From CAYPHJ01 sp964410485 (GTDB lineage: Bacteria; Desulfobacterota; Binatia; UBA9968), in assembly GCA_964410485.1 (NCBI GenBank), contig CAYPHJ010000017.1:1-57069 (forward strand): a stretch of 57,069 nt of DNA. The letters are read 5' to 3'. The translations under genes were made by a program, and so were the position numbers. The notes beneath the pieces were generated by a model, which saw nothing but the letters and a program-made list of their open reading frames with translations, did not search any database and had not been told where the DNA came from. Shown here piece after piece: positions 8,538 through 16,572 of the stretch; positions within the stretch are counted from its first letter, which is position 1; every line of letters starts with the position of its first letter.

Positions 8538-9042
8538 AAAACCTCCGTTTCGTGTTTCGCCTCGTATGCAGTTCGTTGACGTTTCGCTCCGTTTTTCTGT
8601 TGGCATCTTGCAGCAAGGAAAAGGCCAGGGCGCTTAGAGGAAGACGCGGGAAGTTGAAACGAAAGTGGGGAGTGTGCGTTCCCTAATACCCCGGTAAAAA
8701 TGACTGCCTCGCAACGCTTTGCCTCTTGCTTGGAAACCAACCCTTACAAGCTCCCCCCTAAAGCAGCCCGGTGCCCAAATTGGGATGAAGACGGCATCGG
8801 CGATAACCCCCCTCTGATGCGTAATTTCTTCCCGTCTACCTAGCTTTTTACCTACCGACTAGCTCGACACGATCACAAGTTGCTCCCTCTATGGCGTTTT
8901 GCTGACCGGCACAGATATTGCTTTTTTGCGCAGCGGCGAAATCGACTCAGTTGATGAAGAAAGGACAGCACCCGAGTTGTGACTCGAATACGTGCTGAGA
9001 GCTGAGCTGTTGCAAGACCGCAAACCTAATGATGGAACTAAG
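8538..9042. other. Intergenic stretch without a gene
   Basis: About 500 bp between divergent small envelope genes. No open frame here has coding character. The only signal I see is a possible sigma-54 promoter at 8906-8922. Confidence 0.5.
8906..8922 (+). promoter_or_regulatory. Candidate sigma-54 promoter
   Basis: CCGGCACAGATATTGCT has GG (8908-8909) and GC (8920-8921) separated by exactly 10 nt, with GGCAC and TTGCT boxes as in the -24/-12 consensus. It lies about 120 bp upstream of the small lipoprotein at 9043. This is a single-site match and could be chance. Confidence 0.35.
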
Positions 9043-9252
9043 ATGGTTAACTCTCGTGTAAAAATCGTTCTTGTTCTGGTTTTTGCTGGTTTCCTGTCAG
9101 CCTGCGCACACGTTAAAGAAGCCGGCAGAACAATCGGCCATACGACTCGGGATGCAGCGATCATCATTGGCCATGGGACACGCGACGCTGCTAAATCGAT
9201 CGGCCAGGGAGTAAAACAGGTTGTGAGATCAACCTCCGAAGATGAGCGGTAG
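9043..9252 (+). CDS. Small lipoprotein with repeated amphipathic 11-mers
   Basis: 69-residue protein. The ATG at 9043 places the lipobox correctly: basic MVNSRVK, hydrophobic IVLVLVFAGF, then LSAC with the acylated Cys. After it come related units GRTIGHTTRDAA, IIIGHGTRDAA and KSIGQGVKQVV, an 11-residue-like repeat with Gly/His/Asp at fixed places. It is similar in size to entericidin-like lipoproteins, but no function can be assigned. An in-frame ATG at 8992 would put 17 residues before the signal and is unlikely. Confidence 0.65.
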   Translation: MVNSRVKIVLVLVFAGFLSACAHVKEAGRTIGHTTRDAAIIIGHGTRDAAKSIGQGVKQVVRSTSEDER

Positions 9253-9655
9253 TTTTTGCCGTTGGACCGTACCGCGCCGCTACCTGCTCGTTCCAAACGT
9301 CGTCACCTCCACGCTTCAACTTCCTTCATCTTTCTGCTCGCACATCCGCACCTCTGTCAGACTCATGTCTGGTTTCTCCGAGGCTGCGTCTGTCAAGCAG
9401 CAGAATGCGCTTCTCTCTCGTTCAGGTTTCGTGATAATGAAAAGCTTAGTCCCGGATGACTCATGACCCTAATCGAACGATGAGTCCTGGAGGCTATTGC
9501 CACACTCAATCGTTGCGAGTCTCAGGTCTGAAGTCTCGAGCTCTCCCCTCTAAACCCGAGACCCGAGACCTTGAGACTTTAGACAGAAGACATTTGCGGA
9601 AGGTGCCAGCAGCTCATTGCGAATGCTCCGGACGCAGTCCTACCGGAGGTATAGA
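9253..9655. other. Intergenic stretch with a repeat, no gene
   Basis: About 400 bp. The first 260 bp show no recognisable feature. 9515-9590 holds a GTCTC-word inverted repeat listed separately. The last bases hold the GGAGGT ribosome-binding site of the MetE-like gene. Confidence 0.5.
9515..9590. repeat. GTCTC/GAGAC word repeat, inverted
   Basis: The left arm contains GTCTCAGGTCTGAAGTCTC and the right arm CCGAGACCCGAGACCTTGAG, separated by CTCTCCCCTCTAAA. The arms are imperfect reverse complements built from a degenerate GGTCTCG word. The same word family recurs at 31743, 32104 and 33474. Confidence 0.7.
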
Positions 9656-10864
9656 ATGCGACAAAGCACTGACCGAATTCTAACCACGCATGTCGGTAGC
9701 CTGCCCCGGCCGACGGATCTGCGCGCAATCTGGTCCAAGCAAACGAGCGGGGGGCAGGATGAGGCGGCACTGCGGGAGCGTCTACGACCGGCGGTAAGCG
9801 AGGTCGTGCTTGCTCAAGTGACTGCAGGTATCGATGTTCCGAACGACGGCGAGTTCGGCAAACCGATGCGCGCTGTGTCAGACCGCGGCGCATGGGGCAA
9901 CTACATCTTCGAGCGCATCTCGGGCTTTGGCCCGACACCACCGGACGCGGTTGCGCCTGCACGGGCAAGGCCGGGCGCACCGACGCGCATCGTCGGAGAG
10001 CGCTGGGAGCAACGGGAGTTTACCGAGTTCTATGCCGACACCGGACTCGGAGCGCCAAGCACCGCTGCCAGCCGTCCGATATGCATGGGACCAATCGCCT
10101 ATATCGGACATACTGCGCTGCGCCGGGACCTAGCAAACCTGAAGTCTGCCGCAGATGCAGCGGGTGTGAAGGAGGCGTTCGTTAGTTCGATTGCCCCGGG
10201 CAGCCTGGAAATGTTCTCCCGAGCGCAAAACATTTATTACCCGAAGCAGGAAGCTTTTCTTGAAGCGTCCGCCGCGGCACTGCGCGAGGAATATCTGGCC
10301 ATCGTGGAGGCTGGTTTTATCCTGCAGCTCGACGATCCGGGATTGGCCGGCGCATGGGACATGCTCGATCCACAGCCTAGCCTCGAGGAGTACAAGCGTT
10401 ACGCGCTGCTACGCATCGACGTGCTAAACCATGCGCTCGAGGGAATCGCGGAGGATCGAGTGCGCTACCACGTTTGTTGGGGTAGCTGGCATGGTCCGCA
10501 CACGACGGACATTCCCTTACGAGATATCGTCGATGTGCTGCTCAGAGTGAAAGCGCAGGCGTACTTGGTCGAAGCAGGCAATGTGCGTCATGAGCACGAG
10601 CATAAAGTCTGGCGGGATGTCAAATTGCCGGCCGGAAAGCTGCTCATTCCCGGCGTAGTCAGCCATGCGACAAACGTCGTCGAGCACCCGGAATTGGTGG
10701 CGGACCGCCTTCTCGCCTTCGCCAATGCTGTCGGACGCGAGAGTGTCATCGCGGGAACCGACTGCGGTCTCGGTGGGCGAGTACATCCGCAGATCGCGTG
10801 GGCAAAGCTGCGCGCACTGTCCGAGGGCGCAACGCTGGCGACCAAGAAATTATGGGGCGCTTGA
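9656..10864 (+). CDS. Cobalamin-independent methionine-synthase (MetE C-terminal)-family methyltransferase
   Basis: 402-residue TIM-barrel protein of the MetE/UROD-like family, starting at the ATG after GGAGGTATAGA. The complete zinc site of MetE-type methyltransferases is visible: His272 and Cys274 in YHVCWG, Glu306 in YLVEAGN and Cys370 in GTDCGLGG. The start THVGSLPRP is also characteristic. It matches only the C-terminal catalytic half of true MetE (about 750 residues). Such stand-alone members include methyl transferases and epoxyalkane:CoM-transferase-like enzymes acting on thiols. Its thiol or methyl substrate is unknown. No met gene neighbours it. Confidence 0.85.
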   Translation: MRQSTDRILTTHVGSLPRPTDLRAIWSKQTSGGQDEAALRERLRPAVSEVVLAQVTAGIDVPNDGEFGKPMRAVSDRGAWGNYIFERISGFGPTPPDAVAPARARPGAPTRIVGERWEQREFTEFYADTGLGAPSTAASRPICMGPIAYIGHTALRRDLANLKSAADAAGVKEAFVSSIAPGSLEMFSRAQNIYYPKQEAFLEASAAALREEYLAIVEAGFILQLDDPGLAGAWDMLDPQPSLEEYKRYALLRIDVLNHALEGIAEDRVRYHVCWGSWHGPHTTDIPLRDIVDVLLRVKAQAYLVEAGNVRHEHEHKVWRDVKLPAGKLLIPGVVSHATNVVEHPELVADRLLAFANAVGRESVIAGTDCGLGGRVHPQIAWAKLRALSEGATLATKKLWGA

Positions 10865-10904
10865 AGTGGTCCTCGGCGCTTAACTGCCTGATCGCTTCTT
10901 AGCC

Positions 10905-11035
10905 GAAACCTTGTAGGCTCTCACGCCAAGATGCCGAGGACGCCAAGTTCCGAGTCATTTTTCCTTTGCAACGTTTGCGTTCTTTGCGGGCTATCTTTTG
11001 CGATCCTCTATCCTCAATCTTCCATCTTCGATTTT
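10905..11035. repeat. CGCCAAG / CTTTGCG word repeat
   Basis: The left part is CACGCCAAGATGCCGAGGA followed by another CGCCAAG. The right part is CTTTGCAACGTTTGCGTTC followed by TTTGCGGGCT. It then runs into an ATCCTC/ATCTTCC word run. It lies between convergent genes and belongs to the same family as 35096-35195 and 28258-28285. Confidence 0.65.
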
Positions 11036-13422
11036 GTCTTGCCATTGGCGGACTGAATCGCCTGCCAAACCCGTTCGGGGGTGAGCGGCAGATCCCTGAA
11101 GCGAACACCCAACGGCTCGAGCGCATTTTCAACCGCGTTGACCAGCGCGGCCGGTGCCGGGATCGCACCCCCCTCGCCGACTCCTTTCATTCCCAGTGGA
11201 GTGAAAGGCGAGGGCGATTCCAGGTGGTCGGTCTTGAAATCCGGCACCTCCACCGCGGTTGGCTTCAGATAGTCTACGAAAGTTGTCGTCAACAACTGCC
11301 CCTCTTTGTCGTAGATGAACTCTTCGTAGAGCGCGGCGCCGATGCCATGAACGGTCGCGCCATGGACCAACCCTTCGACGATCATCGGATTGAGCACCTT
11401 CCCGCAATCGTGCACGATCGCGTATTGGAGGATCACGATTTTGCCGGTTTCAATATCTACTTCCACAATCGCCGCATGTCCGGCATTGCTGACAAAGAGC
11501 TGGTTTCGCACCCGTCGCTGTTCATCCGGAAGATTGGCGATCGCGGGACGGTAATAATAGCGGCTCTCCAGCGCAGGTTCCATGTCCGCTGGTAGAGACA
11601 ACAAATCCCGATACGCTACATGCGCCAGCTCTTCGACCGTCTTGCGCTTTTCAGGGTCTCTTCTTGCGCGCACGGCTCCATCGGCGAGCTCAAGTTCTGC
11701 GGCCGGCAGGTTCAGCAGATGCGCCGCCAACGCGATCATCTTCTCTCTTACCTTCCTTGCCGCTCCCTGAATCGCGCCCACATCCGTACCCGAAAACTTG
11801 TTTGAATAATTGCCGGTGGTGTAGAGCCATGGAGTGACCAGAGAGTCAAAGTAGGGCGATACATGAATGCGCTCGAACGCGACCCCCAGCTCATCCGCGA
11901 CGATCTGAGCCGCGGCCGTCTGGTGTCCCTGGCCGCTTCCCACATCTCCCAAAAGAACTTGAACGCTCCCATCGCTCTCCACCCGCACCATGGCTGCCTC
12001 GGCCGCGCCCGAGGCGCTGCGCCGTTTGGTCGTCAGAATGTAGGACGACTGGTTGGACGTGCTGGGCTCCACCGCCAACGCCAATCCGAGCCCGAGCCAG
12101 CGGCCTTCGACGCGTGCCTGTTTTTGCTTCTGTTGAAATGACTCGTAATCGATCAGCACCAACAGTTTGTTCAAGGTCTCGGGAAAGTTCCCGCTATCGA
12201 TGAACGAGCCGGTGGGGCTCGTGTACGGCATGCTTTCGGGAGGAACGAGGTTTCGGCGTCTCAGCTCGATGCGCTCACGGCCCAAGCGACGGGCGATCTC
12301 GTCGACCATTCTTTCGAGGGCAAAGCACATGAACGGTTTGCCGATTCCCCGGTTGGCTCCGGAGGGGCACTTGTTGGTCATCACCGAGTAACCGTCAAAT
12401 TGAACGGCGCCGATTGCGTAGCAGTTTGTGATGTTGCCGAGCTTGAGGAGCGAGTGGACCGTCGGATTGAGGACATTTGCCCCTTCATCAGCGATGTCCC
12501 GGACCTTGAGGCCGAGAAGCCGACCATCCTCCGAAACGGCCACTTCCAGGTCCATCACGCCATTGCAGGCATGAACGAGCGCCATGAGATTCTCGCGCCT
12601 GTCTTCGATGAACTGCACAGGCCTGCCGCTTAGCTTGGATAAAAGCGCCGTTAACACCAGATAAGGGGGCTTTCTCTTGTTGCCGAAGCCTCCGCCGATA
12701 TCCGAGTTGATGAAGCGAATTTCTGTATGCGCCAGACCGAGCGAATGGGCAATGATCGGCATAGCCTGCCCCGGACGCTGATCATTGCTCCAGAGCGTCA
12801 GTTGCCTGCGCGCGTCATCATAGCTGGCGATGCAGCCAAACGGCTCCAACGGAGTGGAGGAGTAGCGTTGGATGAAAAAACGGTCCCGCACGATGTGAGC
12901 AGCCTGGCGAAACACTTCATCGACGTTGCCGTAATTGAAGCAGTCGTGCCAGAGGACATTGCTTTCGAGCTGCTCAAAGAGGAGCGGCGCCCCGGGCTTC
13001 ATCGCCTCCTCTGGATCGACCGCTGCGGCCAAGGGCTCGTACTCCACGCGTATTTTTTCCAGCGCGTCTTCTGCAACGTATCGGCTCACCGCAGCAACCG
13101 CCACGACCGGCTCGCCGACGTAGCGCACCTTTTCATGGGCCAGGCAATAGTAGGGAGCTTCCACAGGAAGCGGAATCAGAGAGCGCAGTGGCTTGGACAG
13201 TGCCCTGGCCTCCGCCCCGCTGAGAACGCAAAATACGCCGGGAATTTGCCGCGCTTCACTCACATCAATAGAGATGATGCGGGCGTGCGCATAGATGCTG
13301 CGCAAAATGGCGCCATGGAGCATGTTGGGGAAGCTCACGTTGGGCAGGTACTGCCCTCGCCCCGTCACGAAGCGCCGATCCTCACTCGGATGAACCGGCT
13401 TGCCTATCCACCCGCTATTCAT
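11014..13422 (-). CDS. Xanthine dehydrogenase/CoxL-family molybdopterin-binding subunit
   Basis: Large molybdenum-hydroxylase subunit of 802 residues. Visible are the N-terminal RRFVTGRGQYLPN segment, the Ald_Xan_dh_C domain, SDIGGGFGNKR as the Mo-cofactor loop, GSGQGHQTAAAQIVADELG and the active-site Glu in GMKGVGEGGAIP. The loop that is AYRCSFR in form-I CO dehydrogenase and AYRGAGR in form II reads CPSGANRGIGKP here. It is therefore not a CO dehydrogenase and the oxidised substrate (N-heterocycle, aldehyde or aromatic acid) is open. It is the last gene of a minus-strand operon amidohydrolase-CoxM-CoxS-CoxL, separated from CoxS by a repeat-filled 120-bp gap. Confidence 0.9.
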   Translation of the reverse strand: MNSGWIGKPVHPSEDRRFVTGRGQYLPNVSFPNMLHGAILRSIYAHARIISIDVSEARQIPGVFCVLSGAEARALSKPLRSLIPLPVEAPYYCLAHEKVRYVGEPVVAVAAVSRYVAEDALEKIRVEYEPLAAAVDPEEAMKPGAPLLFEQLESNVLWHDCFNYGNVDEVFRQAAHIVRDRFFIQRYSSTPLEPFGCIASYDDARRQLTLWSNDQRPGQAMPIIAHSLGLAHTEIRFINSDIGGGFGNKRKPPYLVLTALLSKLSGRPVQFIEDRRENLMALVHACNGVMDLEVAVSEDGRLLGLKVRDIADEGANVLNPTVHSLLKLGNITNCYAIGAVQFDGYSVMTNKCPSGANRGIGKPFMCFALERMVDEIARRLGRERIELRRRNLVPPESMPYTSPTGSFIDSGNFPETLNKLLVLIDYESFQQKQKQARVEGRWLGLGLALAVEPSTSNQSSYILTTKRRSASGAAEAAMVRVESDGSVQVLLGDVGSGQGHQTAAAQIVADELGVAFERIHVSPYFDSLVTPWLYTTGNYSNKFSGTDVGAIQGAARKVREKMIALAAHLLNLPAAELELADGAVRARRDPEKRKTVEELAHVAYRDLLSLPADMEPALESRYYYRPAIANLPDEQRRVRNQLFVSNAGHAAIVEVDIETGKIVILQYAIVHDCGKVLNPMIVEGLVHGATVHGIGAALYEEFIYDKEGQLLTTTFVDYLKPTAVEVPDFKTDHLESPSPFTPLGMKGVGEGGAIPAPAALVNAVENALEPLGVRFRDLPLTPERVWQAIQSANGKTKSKMED

Positions 13423-13453
13423 CGTGTCACCATCAAGTAAATACCCCTACACC

Positions 13454-13590
13454 CTAGCGCGGCAGAGCCGCAACCAAAGTAAAACAGAGATCTCACCACG
13501 AAGGTCGCGAAGAGCACGAAGTTAAAGAACGCATTCAAGAAATCATTCCGATCCTTCGTGAGCTTCGTGTGCTTCGTGGTGCGTACTCGT
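13454..13590 (-). repeat. Dispersed CACGAAG inverted-repeat element, copy 1
   Basis: Arms CACCACGAAGGTCGCGAAGA and, in reverse complement, CACCACGAAGCACACGAAGC flank a roughly 20-bp core. A flank CTAGCGCGGCAGAGCCGCAA lies on the left. Read on the minus strand, core and flank match the plus-strand copy at 51439-51555 in order and at most positions. The repeat enters the end of the CoxS gene. Confidence 0.75.
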
Positions 13591-14088
13591 TCTAAGCGCC
13601 GCCATCTTCTCCGCGGCCGCGCGCACGGCACGCACGATGTTGACATAGCCGGTGCACATACAGAGGTTGCCCGAGAGGGCCTCCCGGATCTGCGTCTCGG
13701 TGGGTCGTGCCGGGCGACTGAGAAGATCGATCGCAGCCATGATCATTCCGGGTGTGCAAAAACCGCACTGAAGCGCATGATGATCCAGAAAAGCTTGCTG
13801 AACGACATGAAGCTTTTCCCCGGAACCAAGGCCTTCAATCGTCGTCAAACTGCAGCCGTCAGCCTGCGCCGCAAGCAAAATGCACGAGCGCACCACAGCG
13901 CCATCCAAAAGAATCGAACAAGCGCCGCATACGCCATGCTCGCATCCCAGGTTGACGCCGGTGAAGCCAAGATCCTCGCGCAAAAAATCAGCCAGAGTCT
14001 TGCGTGGCTCCACCTGGGAAGAATACGAAACCCCGTTCACTTCCAGAACGATTTTCACAGCTTCGCCCTGGCTCACCTTTGACTCCAT
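13543..14088 (-). CDS. CoxS-family [2Fe-2S] subunit of a molybdenum hydroxylase
   Basis: 181-residue electron-transfer subunit. The plant-type ferredoxin [2Fe-2S] cluster is formed by Cys residues in NLGCEHGVCGACSILLDG plus RSC. The second, helical cluster comes from LQCGFCTPGM and NLCMCTGYVNI. All eight ligands are present. The last residues (THHEAHEAHEGSE) are encoded by the dispersed CACGAAG repeat and extend past the usual C terminus. The start overlaps the end of CoxM by 16 bp, so the two are translationally coupled. Function: passes electrons from the Mo site in CoxL to FAD in CoxM. Confidence 0.93.
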   Translation of the reverse strand: MESKVSQGEAVKIVLEVNGVSYSSQVEPRKTLADFLREDLGFTGVNLGCEHGVCGACSILLDGAVVRSCILLAAQADGCSLTTIEGLGSGEKLHVVQQAFLDHHALQCGFCTPGMIMAAIDLLSRPARPTETQIREALSGNLCMCTGYVNIVRAVRAAAEKMAALRTSTHHEAHEAHEGSE

Positions 14089-14954
14089 CGCTCGTATGCC
14101 TCCTTCACGGCGCGCCCTACCAGCACTGCGGTTAAATTCGTCGTGTAGTTCGAGTTGTCTCTGAGAGCGGCAGTCGTTTGCAGCTCCGTCAACGTGAGCC
14201 GCTTAATTTCGTTGAGGAGGCTCTGGCCGAGGCTTTTCTTTGTGAGGATCTCATGGGAGATCAACCGCTCTACGCTGGAGATTCGCACAGGTCGCTCGAC
14301 GCTGCCGCCGACGACCACCCGCGCAGCACCCGCGCTATTTTTTGCCGAAACGATCACAGCGCTTTCCGCCAGGGCAAAGTCACCATGGCGGCGGGCAAAT
14401 TCCACAAAGCTCCACCCCGGCGGGTTCTCTTGGAGAGGAATGCGTACTTCCTTGAGAACTTCTTCTTCCGCGAGAGCCGTCGTGTAGTACCCCAAAAAAA
14501 ACTCTTCGGCGCCGACGGCGCGCTCGCCGCTTGGCCCCGCCACGATCAACGTCGCGTTCAGGGCTGCCAGCACACAGGGCAATTCTGCTGCCGGGTCCGC
14601 TTGAGCGAGACTCCCTCCGAGCGTTCCCCGATTGCGAATGGCAGGATGGCCGATTTGCGGAACCGCTGCGGCCAGAAGCGGCAGCTCGCGTGCAATCAAA
14701 CCTGAAAACTCCATTTCCCTGTGCCGCGTCAACGCGCCGATCCGCACCTCCCCTTCTATCCTTTGGATATACGCAAGATCCCGGATGGAGTTGATGTCAA
14801 TCACCGCCGGCGGAGATGCGAGCCGCAGGTTCAACAATGGAACCAGGCTCTGACCGCCGGCCAGAAGCTTGCCGCCCGCTCCGGCTCCCTTAAGCAGATC
14901 GAGCGCTTCCGTTAATGACCTGGCGCGGTAGTAGCGAAACTGCGGCGGCTTCAT
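14073..14954 (-). CDS. CoxM-family FAD-binding subunit of a molybdenum hydroxylase
   Basis: 293-residue FAD subunit. The N-terminal PPQFRYYRARSLTEALDLL is typical, and the FAD pyrophosphate loop is AGGQSLVPLLNLRLASP. A second FAD motif follows in NRGTLGGSLAQADPAAELP, and CO_deh_flav_C forms the last 100 residues. It lies 18 bp downstream of the amidohydrolase and overlaps coxS, so gene order is M-S-L. Together with the neighbours it makes a complete cytosolic MoFeS-flavin hydroxylase of unknown substrate. Confidence 0.93.
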   Translation of the reverse strand: MKPPQFRYYRARSLTEALDLLKGAGAGGKLLAGGQSLVPLLNLRLASPPAVIDINSIRDLAYIQRIEGEVRIGALTRHREMEFSGLIARELPLLAAAVPQIGHPAIRNRGTLGGSLAQADPAAELPCVLAALNATLIVAGPSGERAVGAEEFFLGYYTTALAEEEVLKEVRIPLQENPPGWSFVEFARRHGDFALAESAVIVSAKNSAGAARVVVGGSVERPVRISSVERLISHEILTKKSLGQSLLNEIKRLTLTELQTTAALRDNSNYTTNLTAVLVGRAVKEAYERWSQR

Positions 14955-14972
14955 TGCATCCCAAACTGCGAG

Positions 14973-15971
14973 TTAGATCTCGAACAGCCGCATCGCGTTC
15001 TCACTCAGGATCTGTTCCCGCTCCGCGGGCGAAATCCGCGCCTCTTGGATAATACGCGCCGGCTGAGGATCGCCAATGCCGAACGGGCAGTCACTTCCCA
15101 ACAAGACGTGATCCGCCCCCGCTTCGGCAACCAAGAACTCCAAGACTTCAGGATCAAACACAATCGTGTCGTAGTAAAACCAGGATACAGCGTCTCGGGC
15201 CATCTTGCGTGTCGCCTTCTTGATATCGTCGCGAATCTCCCTGCCACGGCCCAGCCGTCCGAATTGATAGGGCAAAAAACCTCCGCCGTGACACAGAACG
15301 ATTTTCAAATCGGGAAACTGATCGACAACTCCGCCGCAGTAAAGCGATGCGGCAGCCAGAGTGGTTTCCGCCGGTAAGCCGATGATGTGAGTGAAAAAGT
15401 AGGATCCCAAACGCTGAGCACCGAATGGAAAGAAGGGATGGATGATGATCGGTTTTCCGAGCTTCTCGGCTGCACGCCAAAAAGGGCGTAGCGCTGGATC
15501 ATCGAGATTCTTACCGTTCACATGGGTACCGATGGTCACACCGCCCATGCCGCATTCGCGGACTGCAAATTCCAGTTCTTCGGCCGCTCTGTCACCGGAT
15601 TGCAAAGGAACCGTCGCGATCCCTGAAAAATGTTTGGACTGTCTTTGCTCCTTCAAGTCGTCCGCCATCGATCGGTTGAGGAGCCGGCTCCAGCGACAAC
15701 CCTGCTCTACGGTCAAGTTGTAACCGACAGTATCGAGCCACGTGGACAATATCTGATGTTGCAGGTTCTGTTCGCTGAAGCGCTTCTCACGCTCCTCGAG
15801 GTCCATGAGTTCCTTAATGATGGGCCGGCCCGCAGTGGACCCTTCACCGAGCTTCAGTTGCGGTCCCTCGGCTGCCGACGCCGCTAGTTCTACTCCAAAA
15901 CCGGCTCCCTCTTCCTTGACGCGATCTATCACCCGTGGAGGAATATAGTGCGCATGGACATCGATAGCCAT
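14973..15971 (-). CDS. ACMSD-type amidohydrolase/decarboxylase
   Basis: 332-residue metal-dependent TIM-barrel protein of the amidohydrolase_2 family (aminocarboxymuconate-semialdehyde decarboxylase, gamma-resorcylate decarboxylase and relatives). Metal ligands visible are His6 and His8 in DVHAHYIPP, the His in IIHPFFPFG, the His in CHGGGFLPY and the Asp in LLGSDCPFG. It is the first gene of the operon with CoxM-S-L. A decarboxylation or hydrolysis step feeding or following a hydroxylation by the molybdoenzyme is a reasonable inference, for instance of an aromatic or N-heterocyclic acid. Confidence 0.88.
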   Translation of the reverse strand: MAIDVHAHYIPPRVIDRVKEEGAGFGVELAASAAEGPQLKLGEGSTAGRPIIKELMDLEEREKRFSEQNLQHQILSTWLDTVGYNLTVEQGCRWSRLLNRSMADDLKEQRQSKHFSGIATVPLQSGDRAAEELEFAVRECGMGGVTIGTHVNGKNLDDPALRPFWRAAEKLGKPIIIHPFFPFGAQRLGSYFFTHIIGLPAETTLAAASLYCGGVVDQFPDLKIVLCHGGGFLPYQFGRLGRGREIRDDIKKATRKMARDAVSWFYYDTIVFDPEVLEFLVAEAGADHVLLGSDCPFGIGDPQPARIIQEARISPAEREQILSENAMRLFEI

Positions 15972-15992
15972 TGTATTCTTCCTCTCATTGAC

Positions 15993-16007
15993 ACGACATT
16001 GTGTCGT
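15993..16007. promoter_or_regulatory. Operator-like palindrome upstream of the molybdenum-hydroxylase operon
   Basis: ACGACA-TTG-TGTCGT is a perfect 6-bp dyad 22 bp before the ATG of the amidohydrolase. Its size and placement suit a repressor site of the GntR or TetR type. On the plus strand it is followed by TTTTGGTTTTTT, so it could instead form a weak terminator. Confidence 0.35.
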
Positions 16008-16085
16008 TTTGGTTTTTTCAATACGCCAGTTGACCCCAGATTACGGCGCGGCATAGCCACAGACTAAAGATCGACTCCAACGCCT

Positions 16086-16165
16086 GGCGAATGGCACATG
16101 GCATATAGCTTACTGGTTCATACGTCACAGAGCGAACCGAGCTTTAAGCCATAGGCAGCGCCTGC
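16086..16165. repeat. GGCATATGCC-word repeat
   Basis: A run of degenerate words such as GGCGAATGGCACATGGCATA and, inverted, AAGCCATAGGCAGCG. Same family as 17952-18045, 41951-42002 and 49033-49055. Confidence 0.5.
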
Positions 16166-16572
16166 TACGCTCTTTGCGTCTATGGCCATCCGCTAAAGCT
16201 CACCTGCGGTTATCATTGTCAGAATTTCAAGTCAATTGCAGCTTTTGCTCACAAAATGGTTTCAATCTGCGCTTTGCTGTGGTAGGGAAGGCGGTATTTG
16301 AAGCTTCAAAAGCACCGGCGTGGCAATCTCCAACCGTCACGGCCCTGACAATCTACAGTTTGGTTGTTCTATACAATTTTTGACCGGCGGAGGCCGTTTT
16401 TGTTCGCTGTGAGGCGCGCGCCACGACACCAAGCGATCAAAATATCATTTGATAAGAGCCGCTTCCGAATGTGGCATAAAGCTTGCGCTATACGCGGCAT
16501 TTCACCCGTAAAAAGCACGATTGCTACACCAGCAGCGATGTCTCGCATCGGCGATTGGCCCGAAAGAATACT

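Larger units (their letters stand above)
15972..16572. other. 600-bp divergent intergenic region
   Basis: Region between the amidohydrolase operon (-) and MltD (+). It holds a small palindrome (15993-16007) and a GGCATAT-word repeat (16086-16165). No open frame with coding character and no recognisable RNA were seen in the rest. Confidence 0.5.

Noticed and set aside
9515..9590. Possible CRISPR array
   Set aside because: Words are degenerate, too short and without regular spacers; the same holds for the other repeat runs.
11014..13422. CO dehydrogenase large subunit
   Set aside because: The diagnostic AYRCSFR or AYRGAGR loop is not present.
12727..13440. 237-residue plus-strand open frame
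   Set aside because: Antisense to CoxL, whose motifs are clear on the other strand.
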